NCBI RefSeq assembly: GCF_001995215.1
Contig: NZ_MUXN01000027.1
Coordinates: forward strand, 328,967 to 392,966
DNA from: Amycolatopsis azurea DSM 43854
GTDB taxonomy: Bacteria; Actinomycetota; Actinomycetes; Mycobacteriales; Pseudonocardiaceae
Length of the DNA: 64,000 bases
Direction of reading: 5' to 3'
A program made the translations under genes and the position numbers. Below, piece by piece: positions 42,339 to 50,314 of the stretch (positions are counted from its first letter, which is position 1; each line of letters starts with the position of its first letter). The notes below the pieces were generated by a model, which saw only the letters and a list, made by a program, of their open reading frames with translations, had not been told where the DNA came from and did not search any database.

Positions 42339-42938
42339 TTACCGCTTACGCCCGAGGGTGGCCAACGCGGCGCGCAGCACGGACGACGTCGTGTGGCCTT
42401 CGCCCTCGCTGAGCACCTTGTCGACGGACTGCTCGGCCTGTTTGGCCGGGAAGCCGAGACCCGCGAGCGCCTCGACGACCTCGTTCCGCAGCGCGCCGGG
42501 CGCGACGACGGCCGGGGAGCCGTCGGTCGGGCCCGCGAGCGCGGTGACCTTGTCGCGCAGTTCGAGGGTGAGCCGCTCGGCGCCCTTGCGGCCGATGCCG
42601 GGCACCTGGGTGAGCACGGTGATGTTGCCTTCGACCAGCGCGGATCGCAGCTTGTCGGGGTCGAGGACGGCCAGCGTCGCCAGCGCGAGCCGAGGGCCGA
42701 TCCCGGAGACCGTCTGCAGCAGGCCGAACAGTTCGCGGGCGTCGGCGTCGGCGAAACCGAACAGCGTCAGGGAATCCTCGCGGACCACGAGCGCGGTGTG
42801 CAGCATCGCCTGTTCACCGCGGCGAAGCGTCGCGAGGGTGGCTGGGGTGGCCTGCACGGCGAAGCCCACTCCCCCGACCTCGATCACGACGTGGTCGAGA
42901 CCGATGGAGAGGATTTCTCCGCGTACCGAGGAGATCAT
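42339..42938 (-). CDS. ruvA: Holliday junction DNA-binding subunit RuvA
   Basis: A 199-residue protein beginning MISSVRGEILSIGLDHVVIE. The OB-fold N-terminal domain, tandem helix-hairpin-helix motifs (TVSGIGPRLALATLA; QVPGIGRKGAERLTLEL) and the C-terminal RuvB-interacting domain (VEALAGLGFPAKQAEQSVD) are all present. It holds junctions in square-planar form and loads RuvB. The ATG overlaps the ruvC stop by four bases (ATGA). Confidence 0.98.
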   Translation of the reverse strand: MISSVRGEILSIGLDHVVIEVGGVGFAVQATPATLATLRRGEQAMLHTALVVREDSLTLFGFADADARELFGLLQTVSGIGPRLALATLAVLDPDKLRSALVEGNITVLTQVPGIGRKGAERLTLELRDKVTALAGPTDGSPAVVAPGALRNEVVEALAGLGFPAKQAEQSVDKVLSEGEGHTTSSVLRAALATLGRKR

Positions 42939-43519
42939 CGAGCCGCTCCCTGCGTTTTGGCTGCTTTGGCCGCGGCGGCGAGCCGGGCCTTGTGGTTCTT
43001 GGCGATCTCGGCCGCCCTGGCTTCGGCTTCGGCGAGCCGGACGCGCATCGGTTCGCGCCACAGATGGCAGATGGCGAGCGCGAGCGCGTCTGCGGCGTCC
43101 GCCGGATGCGGTTTGACCTCGAGACCGAGAAGTCGCATGACCATACCGGTGACCTGGGCCTTGTCCGCACGGCCGGAGCCGGTGACGGCGGCCTTGACCT
43201 CACTCGGCGTATGGAACACGACCGGCAGCCCGCGTTTGGCGGCCGCGAGCGCGACGACGCCGCCCGCCTGCGCCGTGCCCATCGCGGTGCGCACGTTGTG
43301 CTGCGCGAAGACCCGCTCCACGGCGACGGCCTCGGGCTTGTAGCGATCCATCCACCGCTCGGCGGCGTCGGAGATCCCCAGCAGGCGCACGGAAAGATCG
43401 GCGTCCGGCGGGGTCCGCACGACGTCGACGGCCACGGCGCGGACGGTGCGGCCCGTGCCGCCGTCGACCACTCCGAGCCCGCACCTGGTCAGACCGGGGT
43501 CGACCCCGAGTACCCGCAC
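42935..43519 (-). CDS. ruvC: Holliday junction resolvase RuvC
   Basis: A 194-residue endonuclease. The N-terminus MRVLGVDPGLTRCGLGVVDG contains the first catalytic Asp (D7); AVERVFAQHNVRTAMGTAQA contains the Glu; HPADAADALALAICHLWR carries the C-terminal acidic pair. A basic Ala/Lys tail (about 165-194) extends beyond the classical end, as in other actinobacteria. First gene of the ruvCAB operon. Confidence 0.97.
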   Translation of the reverse strand: MRVLGVDPGLTRCGLGVVDGGTGRTVRAVAVDVVRTPPDADLSVRLLGISDAAERWMDRYKPEAVAVERVFAQHNVRTAMGTAQAGGVVALAAAKRGLPVVFHTPSEVKAAVTGSGRADKAQVTGMVMRLLGLEVKPHPADAADALALAICHLWREPMRVRLAEAEARAAEIAKNHKARLAAAAKAAKTQGAAR

Positions 43520-43594
43520 GCTTTCCTCCGCTCCCGGCGAACATCAGTTCGAGATCCGAGGCTACCCGGAGGTGCCGCCGGGCAAGATGAGGAC

Positions 43595-44041
43595 ATGCCG
43601 AGCCCCGACGACTTCACCCTTCATCTGGGTCTTCAGCCGCTGCCCGTGGAGGGCGGCCGCTGGGCACAGAGCTGGCGTGACGACACTGCTTCTTCGATCT
43701 ACTACTTGCTCGTCCCGCCGGAGACCTCGGCGCCGCATCGGCTGGACCGGCTGGAGATCTACGCCCACCACGCCGGAGCGCCGGTGCGGATGCTGCTGCT
43801 GTACCCGGACGGCCGGATCTCACGGCCGGTGCTGGGTCCGGACGTCGCGGCGGGCCAGCGTCCGCAGGTGGCGGTGCCGGCCGGGGTCTGGCAGGCGTCG
43901 GTGAGTACCGGTGAGTGGAGCCTGCTCGGGACCGTGGTGGTGCCGCCCTACACGGACGACTGCGTGGAGTTCCGCTCCGCGGCGGCTTTGGCGGCGGAAT
44001 GGCCGGACGCGACTGAGGATCTGGCGCCCTGGCTGGCGTGA
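43595..44041 (+). CDS. DUF985 cupin-like protein
   Basis: A 148-residue protein. SIYYLLVPPETSAPHRLDRL, IYAHHAGAPVRMLLL, QRPQVAVPAGVWQAS and WSLLGTVVVPPYTDDCVEF match the DUF985/YML079-like cupin family, a beta-barrel of unknown substrate resembling sugar epimerases in shape. ATG 43595 with an upstream GGA. Divergent from ruvC with about 75 bp between; four palindromic elements follow downstream. Confidence 0.82.
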   Translation: MPSPDDFTLHLGLQPLPVEGGRWAQSWRDDTASSIYYLLVPPETSAPHRLDRLEIYAHHAGAPVRMLLLYPDGRISRPVLGPDVAAGQRPQVAVPAGVWQASVSTGEWSLLGTVVVPPYTDDCVEFRSAAALAAEWPDATEDLAPWLA

Positions 44042-44071
44042 GTGGTGCCGGGTGCGTCTCCTTGCGCCGAA

Positions 44072-44126
44072 GTCCGTGAAGGCCTCCTTCACTACCTTCA
44101 GGGTAGGCAAGGAGGCCTTCACGGAC
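44072..44126. repeat. Palindromic intergenic element in cluster, 18-bp perfect arms
   Basis: GTCCGTGAAGGCCTCCTT (44072-44089) is mirrored exactly at 44109-44126; the interior CTACC/GGTAG forms a second stem. The outer GTCCGTGAAGGCCTCCTT block recurs in the element at 44328-44384. About 30 bases past the cupin gene stop. Confidence 0.82.
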
Positions 44127-44163
44127 CGGGCCAGCAGTCAGCCGACGCCAGCTGCGCCCTTGC

Positions 44164-44220
44164 AGTACATGAAGGACCCCTTCCTTGCGCCTAGCGCCGT
44201 GAAGGGGTCCTTCATGTACT
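44164..44220. repeat. Palindromic element with AGTACATGAAGG ends, copy 2, 20-bp perfect arms
   Basis: AGTACATGAAGGACCCCTTC (44164-44183) is mirrored at 44201-44220 around CTTGCGCCTAGCGCCGT. It is a homologue of 20254-20307; arm changes such as GGCCCC to GGACCCC are matched on both sides, i.e. compensated. Confidence 0.85.
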
Positions 44221-44227
44221 TGGACAG

Positions 44228-44276
44228 GTGCGAAAGCCGAGTTCCTCCGGCTGAGCCGAGGGAAGGGGTCCTTCAC
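44228..44276. repeat. Degenerate GTGAAGG-family element, copy 3
   Basis: GTGCGAAAG...CCTTCAC with interior GAGTTCCTCCGGCTGAGCCG, parallel to the copies at 2094 and 20319. It follows the previous element by seven bases, the same tandem order as at 20254/20319, so the pair seems to have been duplicated as a unit. Confidence 0.75.
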
Positions 44277-44327
44277 GCGCAACCGTTGTGACTGATGGTG
44301 CTGCCGAGGCTGATGGTGACGTTCCCG

Positions 44328-44384
44328 AGTCCGTGAAGGCCTCCTTGAGGGACTCTGGGTCCCTCAAGGAGGCCTTCACGGACT
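44328..44384. repeat. Palindromic intergenic element in cluster, 26-bp perfect arms
   Basis: Arms 44328-44353 and 44359-44384 are perfect inverse complements over 26 bases with a five-base loop (TCTGG); the outer part is AGTCCGTGAAGGCCTCCTTG. Thermodynamically it would be the strongest hairpin in the window. It lies between convergent genes, 33 bases from the DUF4262 gene stop. Confidence 0.85.
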
Positions 44385-44416
44385 TACGACTCGTACGACG
44401 AGACCCCGGCCAAGAC

Positions 44417-44947
44417 TCAGGGGCCGTCGACGCCCGGCGTCCAGCTCTCCGGGTCACCGGATTCGGTCAGCACCGGCTGGTACAGCGCGAAGCCTTCCGG
44501 CGCGTCCGGATGCCACGGGAAGTGCCCGTCCGGTGTGGCGACGATCAGCTGCAACGCCGGGAAGTCCCCGTCCGGGTAGATCAGGAACGCGCTCCCGAAG
44601 TACTCGGGATAGTGCCCCTTCGCGACCCGCTCGAAGACCACCGGCGCGCCCTCGAAGAAATCGTCGTAGCGCTTGCCGACCTCGAAGATCTCGCCGGCGG
44701 CCGCGCGGTCGACGTAGGCGTCGAGCAGGACCGGCCCCATCTGCCCGGGCAGTCCGATGACGACCGCTTCCGCCACGTTGTGCAGCGCCCAGGCGCACGC
44801 GGTGAAACAGAAGGGCGCGTCGTTCTCGTCGCCCTCGACCGCGATGACCGCGTTCCCTCTCGCCTGAGCCTGCGACTCGATCCACTGGACGAGTTCGGTT
44901 TCTTCGGCGGTGAGGGCATCGGCTTCGGAGGTCGTCACGCGCGACAT
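44417..44947 (-). CDS. DUF4262 domain protein
   Basis: A 176-residue protein. FCFTACAWALHNVAEAVVIG, LLDAYVDRAAAGEIFEVGKR and the C-terminal LQLIVATPDGHFPWHPDAP match DUF4262, an uncharacterised family found widely in actinobacteria and some associated with toxin-like or regulatory loci. ATG 44947 (MSRVTTSEADAL) selected, since the longer frame lacks a ribosome site. Function unknown. Confidence 0.8.
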   Translation of the reverse strand: MSRVTTSEADALTAEETELVQWIESQAQARGNAVIAVEGDENDAPFCFTACAWALHNVAEAVVIGLPGQMGPVLLDAYVDRAAAGEIFEVGKRYDDFFEGAPVVFERVAKGHYPEYFGSAFLIYPDGDFPALQLIVATPDGHFPWHPDAPEGFALYQPVLTESGDPESWTPGVDGP

Positions 44948-45014
44948 TCTGCCCCACGCGAGCGCCCGCACCTAGTCCCGGGACCGATTTTCCGCGGCAT
45001 GGCGGGAAAAACGA

Positions 45015-45764
45015 TCAGCCGACCTCGGCCATGACCTCGTCGGAGACATCGAAGTTCGCGTAGACGTTCTGAACGTCGTCGCAATCCTCGAGGGCGTCGA
45101 TGAGCTTGAAGACCTTCTTCGCGCCTTCGACGTCCAGCGGGACACTGACCGTCGGCAGGAAGGTGAGATCCGCGGACTCGTACTCGAAACCGGCTTCCTG
45201 CAAGGCTTTCCGGACCGGGACGAGGTCGGTGGCCTCGGAGACGATCTCGAAGTTCTCGTCGAGGTCGTTGACCTCTTCGGCGCCCGCGTCGAGGACGGCC
45301 ATGAGGACGTCGTCCTCGGCGGCGTCGCCCTTGGGCATGATCACGACGCCCTTGCGGTTGAACATGTAGGCGACCGAACCCGGGTCGGCGAGCGAGCCGT
45401 TGTTCCGGGTGAGCGCGGTCCGGACCTCCATGGCGGCGCGGTTCTTGTTGTCGGTGAGGCATTCGATCAGCACGGCCACACCGTTCGGGCCGTAGCCTTC
45501 GTAGGTGATGGTCTGCCAGTCGGCGCCGCCCGCTTCTTCACCGGCGCCGCGCTTGCGGGCGCGCTCGATGTTGTCCTGCGGGACCGAGTTCTTCTTGGCC
45601 TTCTGGATGGCGTCGTAGAGCGTCGGGTTGCCGTCCGGGTCGCCACCGCCGGTGCGTCCCGCCACCTCGATGTTCTTGATCAACCGGGCGAAGAGCTTTC
45701 CGCGCTTCGCGTCCAGGTTGGCCTTCTTGTGCTTCGTGGTGGCCCACTTGGAGTGGCCGCTCAT
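45015..45764 (-). CDS. YebC/PmpR family protein
   Basis: A 249-residue protein starting MSGHSKWATTKHKKANLDAK with a strong GGAGGAGAG site. GGGDPDGNPTLYDAIQKAKK, ITYEGYGPNGVAVLIECLTD and NKNRAAMEVRTALTRNNGSL are the standard blocks. YebC proteins were long listed as transcription regulators; recent work links the family to relieving ribosome stalling at prolines. Located between pdxT and ruvC as in other actinobacteria. Confidence 0.96.
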   Translation of the reverse strand: MSGHSKWATTKHKKANLDAKRGKLFARLIKNIEVAGRTGGGDPDGNPTLYDAIQKAKKNSVPQDNIERARKRGAGEEAGGADWQTITYEGYGPNGVAVLIECLTDNKNRAAMEVRTALTRNNGSLADPGSVAYMFNRKGVVIMPKGDAAEDDVLMAVLDAGAEEVNDLDENFEIVSEATDLVPVRKALQEAGFEYESADLTFLPTVSVPLDVEGAKKVFKLIDALEDCDDVQNVYANFDVSDEVMAEVG

Positions 45765-45815
45765 CTCTCCTCCATCTACTCCTGTGCCCGCCGCTGAGCA
45801 CAGTGTCGGTTTTGC

Positions 45816-46445
45816 TTAAGCCTGTCGCACGAGGTCGACGAACAGCCTGTGCACGCGCTCGTCCCCGGTGAGTTCGGGGTGGAACGACGTGGCGAGTACC
45901 GCCCCCTGCCGGACCGCGACGATCCTAGCGGCCGCGTCGTCCGAGCCCGGCATTTCGGGGACACTGGCGAGTACCTCCACCCCGTCGCCCGCCTTTTCGA
46001 CCCACGGGGCGCGGATGAACACGGCGTGCACAGGGCCGCCTTCGATGCCGGTGAAGTCGAGGTCCGCCTCGAACGAGTCCACCTGCCGCCCGAACGCGTT
46101 GCGCCGGACGACGACGTCGAGCCCGCCGAGTTGCTGCTGGTCAGGGCGTCCGTCGAGGGCCTGGCGAGCGAGCAGGATCATCCCGGCGCACGAGCCGAAC
46201 GCGGGCAGGCCGCCCGCGATGCGTTCTCTCAAAGGTTCGAGCAGTTCGAACGTCTCGAGCAGCCTCGACATGGTGGTCGACTCGCCGCCCGGCAGCACCA
46301 GACCGTCCACTTCGGACAGTTCGCTCGCACGGCGGACCGGCAGCGCACGGGCACCGGCGCGCTCCACCATCGCGGCGTGCTCCCGCACGTCGCCTTGCAG
46401 TGCGAGCACGCCGACCACCGGCCGTGCCCCCGTCGCGATCGCCAC
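45816..46445 (-). CDS. pdxT: Pyridoxal 5'-phosphate synthase glutaminase subunit PdxT
   Basis: A 209-residue class I glutaminase. GVLALQGDVREHAAMVERAG, GLVLPGGESTTMSRLLE, PAFGSCAGMILLA (catalytic Cys) and LATSFHPELTGDERVH (His-x-Glu) are visible. It supplies ammonia to PdxS for PLP synthesis. GTG 46445 follows GGGAGG. Its partner pdxS lies about 7.5 kb away at 53916-54830, an unusual separation caused by an intervening block of unrelated genes. Confidence 0.96.
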   Translation of the reverse strand: MAIATGARPVVGVLALQGDVREHAAMVERAGARALPVRRASELSEVDGLVLPGGESTTMSRLLETFELLEPLRERIAGGLPAFGSCAGMILLARQALDGRPDQQQLGGLDVVVRRNAFGRQVDSFEADLDFTGIEGGPVHAVFIRAPWVEKAGDGVEVLASVPEMPGSDDAAARIVAVRQGAVLATSFHPELTGDERVHRLFVDLVRQA

Positions 46446-46499
46446 CCGACCTCCCGAAAGACCTTCCCCTCAGCTTAGGCGCCCCGGGGAACGGCCAGG

Positions 46500-46820
46500 T
46501 CAGGGGACCCCGGCCAGCCGCAGCAGGGCGGCGGTCGCGGCGGCCGCCACGACGACGAGCGCGAACGGCGCCTTGCGCCAGGCGAGCACGCCGCCGACCA
46601 GGACGCCCGCGGGCCGGGCGTATCCGGCGAACTCGTGTCCTTCGGTGAGCGCGGCGACCGCGACCAGCGCGGCCAGCAGGACGACGGCCGAGCGCGCCAT
46701 CAGCTTCTCGGCCTTGGGCGACACGGTGAACCGCGCCTTGAGCACCGGACCGGCGAACCGGAAGGCGAAGGTCCCGGCGGCGAGCACGCCACCGGCGATG
46801 ATCAGGTCCAGCGGGTCCAT
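46500..46820 (-). CDS. azlD: AzlD family branched-chain amino acid exporter small subunit
   Basis: A 106-residue protein with four predicted helices (LIIAGGVLAAGTFAFRFAG, AVVLLAALVAVAALTEG and two more). It matches AzlD/YgaH, the small partner of AzlC. Its ATG overlaps the azlC stop by one base (TGATG), so the two subunits are produced together. Exports branched-chain amino acids or related compounds. Confidence 0.88.
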   Translation of the reverse strand: MDPLDLIIAGGVLAAGTFAFRFAGPVLKARFTVSPKAEKLMARSAVVLLAALVAVAALTEGHEFAGYARPAGVLVGGVLAWRKAPFALVVVAAAATAALLRLAGVP

Positions 46821-47533
46821 CAGTGCACTCCCTCGGGTTCACGTTCGGCGGGTTCCTTCGCGGCCACCCCGGCCAGCACGCCGACCAGCGCGAGCAGCAC
46901 CGGCAGCCCGGCGGGCAGGAACGGCGTCGTGGCCAGCGCGACGGCCACCCCGAGGAACACCGGCAGCCGGGCGGCGCGGTCGCGCAGCGATGGCAGGACC
47001 AGCGCGAGCAGGACCGCGGGGAACGCCGCGTCGAGGCCGAAGGCGTCGGTGTCACTGATCGCGGTCCCGGCGTACGCCCCGGCGAGGACGCCGACGTTCC
47101 AACACACGAACAGCCCGATCCCGCACACCCAGTACGCCGCTTTGCGCCGCTCCTCGTCGCGCTGGGCCAGCGCGAACGCGACCGATTCGTCGATCATCAG
47201 GTGGCTGCCGACGACCCTGGAAGACCACCGCTTCCCCAGGACGTCGCCGATCGCGAAGCCGAACGGCAGATGCCGCGCGTTGGCCAGCAGGCCCGCCGCG
47301 ACGGCCGCGACCGGGCTGCCGCCCGCGGCGATGATGCCGACGAACATGAACTGCGAGGCGCCGGCGAAGACCAGCACCGAAAGCAGCATCGGCGCCCAGA
47401 TCGGGAAGCCGGAGCCCACCGCGATCGCACCGTAGGAGATGCCGACAATGGTGTCGGCGAGGCAGACCAGCCCGATGTCACGGAGAAGATCGCGCCCCAG
47501 GACACGAGTGGTTGTTCGCCATATCGAACGCAT
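46820..47533 (-). CDS. azlC: AzlC family branched-chain amino acid exporter large subunit
   Basis: A 237-residue multipass protein (GLVCLADTIVGISYGAIAVG, FAGASQFMFVGIIAAGGSPV, LLANARHLPFGFAIGDVLG) with the AzlC/YgaZ signature ASQF and NARH. ATG 47533 selected. It diverges from the XRE-cupin regulator gene with a 68-bp gap, so that regulator probably controls the exporter. Confidence 0.92.
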   Translation of the reverse strand: MRSIWRTTTRVLGRDLLRDIGLVCLADTIVGISYGAIAVGSGFPIWAPMLLSVLVFAGASQFMFVGIIAAGGSPVAAVAAGLLANARHLPFGFAIGDVLGKRWSSRVVGSHLMIDESVAFALAQRDEERRKAAYWVCGIGLFVCWNVGVLAGAYAGTAISDTDAFGLDAAFPAVLLALVLPSLRDRAARLPVFLGVAVALATTPFLPAGLPVLLALVGVLAGVAAKEPAEREPEGVH

Positions 47534-47540
47534 GGTGTCA

Positions 47541-47601
47541 TACAATGAACGAACGCAGCCGTGTTCGTCAAGGCGAACGCAACGACCGATGGAGCGAACG
47601 C
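47541..47601 (+). promoter_or_regulatory. Putative promoter and operator between azlC and the XRE-cupin gene
   Basis: TACAAT (47541-47546) is a good -10 candidate for the rightward gene. GTTCG (47563-47567) and CGAAC (47574-47578) form an inverted repeat, and GCGAACGCA occurs several times across 47571-47603 and near 47525. The 68-bp divergent gap suggests one operator could control both directions. Confidence 0.5.
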
Positions 47602-48168
47602 ATGTCCCCGACCGCGTCCGGCAGCGCGCCACTGGACGTCATCGCCACGTCCCTGCGCCGGGAACGCGCCCGCACCGGGCTGTCCCTCACCGAGGTCGCG
47701 AAACGCGCCGGCATCGCGAAATCCACGCTCTCCCAACTGGAGTCCGGAGCCGGGAACCCGAGTGTCGAGACGATCTGGGCGCTGTGCGTCGCGCTCGACG
47801 TCCCGTTCTCCCGGGTGGTCGAGCCCGAGCGCCCCCGCGTGCAGGTGATCCGCTCGGGCAACGGACCGACGGTGTTCGCCGAACACGCCGACTACGCGTG
47901 CACGCTGCTCAGCTCGTGCCCGCCCGGGGCCCGGCGCGACGTCTACCTGATCCGCGCCGAGCCCGGGAAGCCGCGGCTTTCGGATCCGCACATGAGCGGC
48001 ATCGTCGAGCACATGATCCTCAGCGCCGGGCGCGCCAAGGTCGGGCCGCGGGACGAACCGGTCGAACTGCTGCCCGGCGACTACATCTGCTACCCCGGCG
48101 ACGTGCCGCACATCTTCGAAGCCCTCGAACCGGGCACATACGGCGTGGAGATCGCGGAGTACACCTGA
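47602..48168 (+). CDS. XRE-family regulator with C-terminal cupin
   Basis: A 188-residue protein. The N-terminal helix-turn-helix (TGLSLTEVAKRAGIAKSTLS, QLESGAGNPSVETIWALCVA) is followed by a cupin domain (VEHMILSAGRAKVGP, PGDYICYPGDVPHIFEAL). Such regulators often control amino acid exporters next to them, here azlCD, with the cupin as ligand sensor. ATG 47602 is preferred since GGAG lies seven bases upstream and the likely -10 lies after the earlier ATG. Its stop abuts that of the convergent permease gene. Confidence 0.92.
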   Translation: MSPTASGSAPLDVIATSLRRERARTGLSLTEVAKRAGIAKSTLSQLESGAGNPSVETIWALCVALDVPFSRVVEPERPRVQVIRSGNGPTVFAEHADYACTLLSSCPPGARRDVYLIRAEPGKPRLSDPHMSGIVEHMILSAGRAKVGPRDEPVELLPGDYICYPGDVPHIFEALEPGTYGVEIAEYT

Positions 48169-49560
48169 TCAGGCGTGCTCGTCCGACTTCTCGTCGGTGA
48201 CCTTCTCTTCGGTGACGTCTGCGAGCTTCCAGCCGCCCTTCCGCCGCAGCACCACGAGGTAGTACCCGATCGACAGCAGGACGACGCAGGCCGTGACGAT
48301 CAGGCTCGGCCGTCCGACCGCCGGGTCGAGCAGGTTCTGGTAGACCACGAACACCAGCACGGCCAGAGCCAGCACTGGAGCGACCGGGAACCACGGCATC
48401 CGGTACGCGGCGTGCGCGGTGGCGCCGGTGCGGCGCCCGATGATCGCGCCGAGGCACAGCGCCGCGTAGACCGCCACGATCGACGTGCTCGTCACCACCA
48501 GCAGCAGTTTCGGATCGACGAAGCAGAGCAGCGCGGCCACCAGGCCGGTGCCGACGGTGGCCACCCACGGCGTCCCGAACTTCGGGTGCACCGCGGACAA
48601 CGCGCGGTTCACCGGTGACGGCCACGCGCTGTCCCGGCCGCTGCTGAACAGCATCCGCGAGCTGATCAGCACGATCGCCAGCACCGCGTTGATGATCGCG
48701 AGGGCGACGGCAAGGCCGAGCACGGTGTCGAGGGTTCCGCCGCCGCGCGAGCCGACGAAGTAGGACAGCATGTTCTCCGAGGCGAACAGCGCGTTCAGAT
48801 CCGGCGCGCCGACGAGGACCGCGGTCACCGGGATCAGTTCGGCGAGCACCGTGATGCCGAGCGCGAACAGGATCGCGCGGGCGATCCCGCGGGAGGCGTC
48901 CTGCGTCTCCTCGCCGAAGTACACCGCCGAGCCGTAGCCGTTGTAGGCGAAGATCGCGACCGAGGTGGCGATAGCGATGGCGCCGACCGTGGCCGGGCCA
49001 CCGTCCGAGGCGACCGGATGCGTCAGCAGGTCGCTGAACGGGCGGGCCGGGTTCAGCAACCCGAGCGCGCTGACCACGATCAGCGCGAGGATCTCGATCG
49101 CCAGGAAGATCCCGGTGACCCAGGCGTTGAGCTTGATGTCGAAGACCCCGACCACGGCCGCGATCACGCAGGTCACGGCGGCGATCACCGCGCCGGGCAC
49201 CCCGGGGAGGAGCACGCCGAGATAGGTGCCGACGCCGAGCGCGATCACCGCCACGATGAGCACCTGCGTGATGATCATCAGGCCGAGTACGGCGAATCCG
49301 GGCAAGCGGCCGAGTGTGCGGGTGACGATCGCGTACTCGCCGCCCGCCAGCGGGAACGCCGACGCGAGTTCGGCGTAGACGAAGGCCATGAACACCCCGA
49401 CGACCGCGGCGGCCACGAAGCTGTAGAAGGCGCCTGTCCCGGCTCCGGAGATCACCCCCGGCGCGATGATGAAGACCGACGAGGCTGGACTGATCGCGGA
49501 GAGCGTGATGAGCAGCGTGCCGAGGGTGCGCAGACCGCGGCGCAGGGCGGGAGTGGACAC
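48169..49560 (-). CDS. APC superfamily amino acid permease
   Basis: A 463-residue permease with about twelve membrane helices. N-terminal LGTLLITLSAISPASSVFII, GAFYSFVAAAVVG, the conserved AFPLAGGEYAIVTRTLGR and YNGYGSAVYFGEETQDASRG are typical of the APC family. Start at GTG 49560, behind AGGAGG. It diverges from a TetR regulator and DmpA-type aminopeptidase gene and shares their palindromic operator region, so it may import the peptidase's product or substrate. Confidence 0.9.
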   Translation of the reverse strand: MSTPALRRGLRTLGTLLITLSAISPASSVFIIAPGVISGAGTGAFYSFVAAAVVGVFMAFVYAELASAFPLAGGEYAIVTRTLGRLPGFAVLGLMIITQVLIVAVIALGVGTYLGVLLPGVPGAVIAAVTCVIAAVVGVFDIKLNAWVTGIFLAIEILALIVVSALGLLNPARPFSDLLTHPVASDGGPATVGAIAIATSVAIFAYNGYGSAVYFGEETQDASRGIARAILFALGITVLAELIPVTAVLVGAPDLNALFASENMLSYFVGSRGGGTLDTVLGLAVALAIINAVLAIVLISSRMLFSSGRDSAWPSPVNRALSAVHPKFGTPWVATVGTGLVAALLCFVDPKLLLVVTSTSIVAVYAALCLGAIIGRRTGATAHAAYRMPWFPVAPVLALAVLVFVVYQNLLDPAVGRPSLIVTACVVLLSIGYYLVVLRRKGGWKLADVTEEKVTDEKSDEHA

Positions 49561-49595
49561 GGCCGACCTCCTACAAGGTGGGTTCCTTGAAACTC

Positions 49596-49695
49596 CTTCG
49601 AAGAACTGTTGAGCACGCATCAAAGGCCCTCGACGTTGTGACGTCAAGACCTGATGGAGATCAGCTCTTGCGTTTTTCGAACAAGATTCGAAGAA
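49596..49695. promoter_or_regulatory. Three TTCGAA(G/C)AA boxes in the permease/TetR divergent region
   Basis: CTTCGAAG with following AA lies at 49596-49605 close to the permease start. TTCGAACAA (49676-49684) and TTCGAAGAA (49687-49695) lie immediately ahead of the tetR start, 11 bases apart, i.e. one helical turn. Three near-identical boxes in a 140-bp region that contains both promoters suggest the operator of the adjacent TetR protein. Confidence 0.65.
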
Positions 49696-49702
49696 TGTGG
49701 GC

Positions 49703-50314
49703 ATGGCGAGACCGAGCAGGGCACCGGAGCGACGAGCCGAACTGATCGAGGTGGCCAGACAGGCCGTCTTCGAACGCGGCGTGCTGAACCTGCGGTTGCG
49801 GGACATCGCCGAGGGCGCGGGCCTGTCGTCGGGTTCGGTCCTGTACTACTTCCCCACCCTCAGCGACCTGCTCCAGGAAGTGCAGCGCGAGGCGGTGGCG
49901 CGGTTCTGCTCGGCGAGGGAACTGGCCGCCGCCACGAAGTCGAGCCCCGCCGAACGACTGCTGGCGATGATCCGCAGCGGCCTGCCCAGCGGGCCGGAGG
50001 ACGAACTCTGCGTGCTGCTCTACGAACTCGGCACGATCGCCCGCCGGGATCCCGCGTACGCCGCCCGGCACATCACGCTCTACGAACAGCAGGTCCGGAT
50101 CTACACCGGCATCCTCGAAGCGGGAGCGGCCACCGGCGAGTTCACCCTCACCGCGGACGCCGTTTCGATCGCCCGGAACCTCGTCGCACTGGAAGACGGC
50201 TACGGCCTGCACCTCACCCAGGCCGTGCCGACGCTGGAACCCGCGACCGCCGAAGCCATGTTGCTCTCCTACGCCCGCACAGCCACCTCGAATCCCTTGG
50301 AGGACCGTTCATGA
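49703..50314 (+). CDS. TetR-family regulator of the permease/aminopeptidase module
   Basis: A 203-residue regulator starting MARPSRAPERRAELIEVA. The helix-turn-helix is NLRLRDIAEGAGLSSGSVLY with YYFPTLSDLL. The C-terminal domain is of TetR_C type. It overlaps the aminopeptidase start (ATGA) and diverges from the permease gene. The TTCGAA boxes next to its promoter suggest autoregulation and control of both sides. Confidence 0.9.
   Translation: MARPSRAPERRAELIEVARQAVFERGVLNLRLRDIAEGAGLSSGSVLYYFPTLSDLLQEVQREAVARFCSARELAAATKSSPAERLLAMIRSGLPSGPEDELCVLLYELGTIARRDPAYAARHITLYEQQVRIYTGILEAGAATGEFTLTADAVSIARNLVALEDGYGLHLTQAVPTLEPATAEAMLLSYARTATSNPLEDRS

Noticed and set aside
44328..44384. Ordinary rho-independent terminator only
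   Set aside because: Lacks a T-tract and shares its outer arm sequence with another element in the cluster, so a repeat explanation fits better, although termination may also occur.
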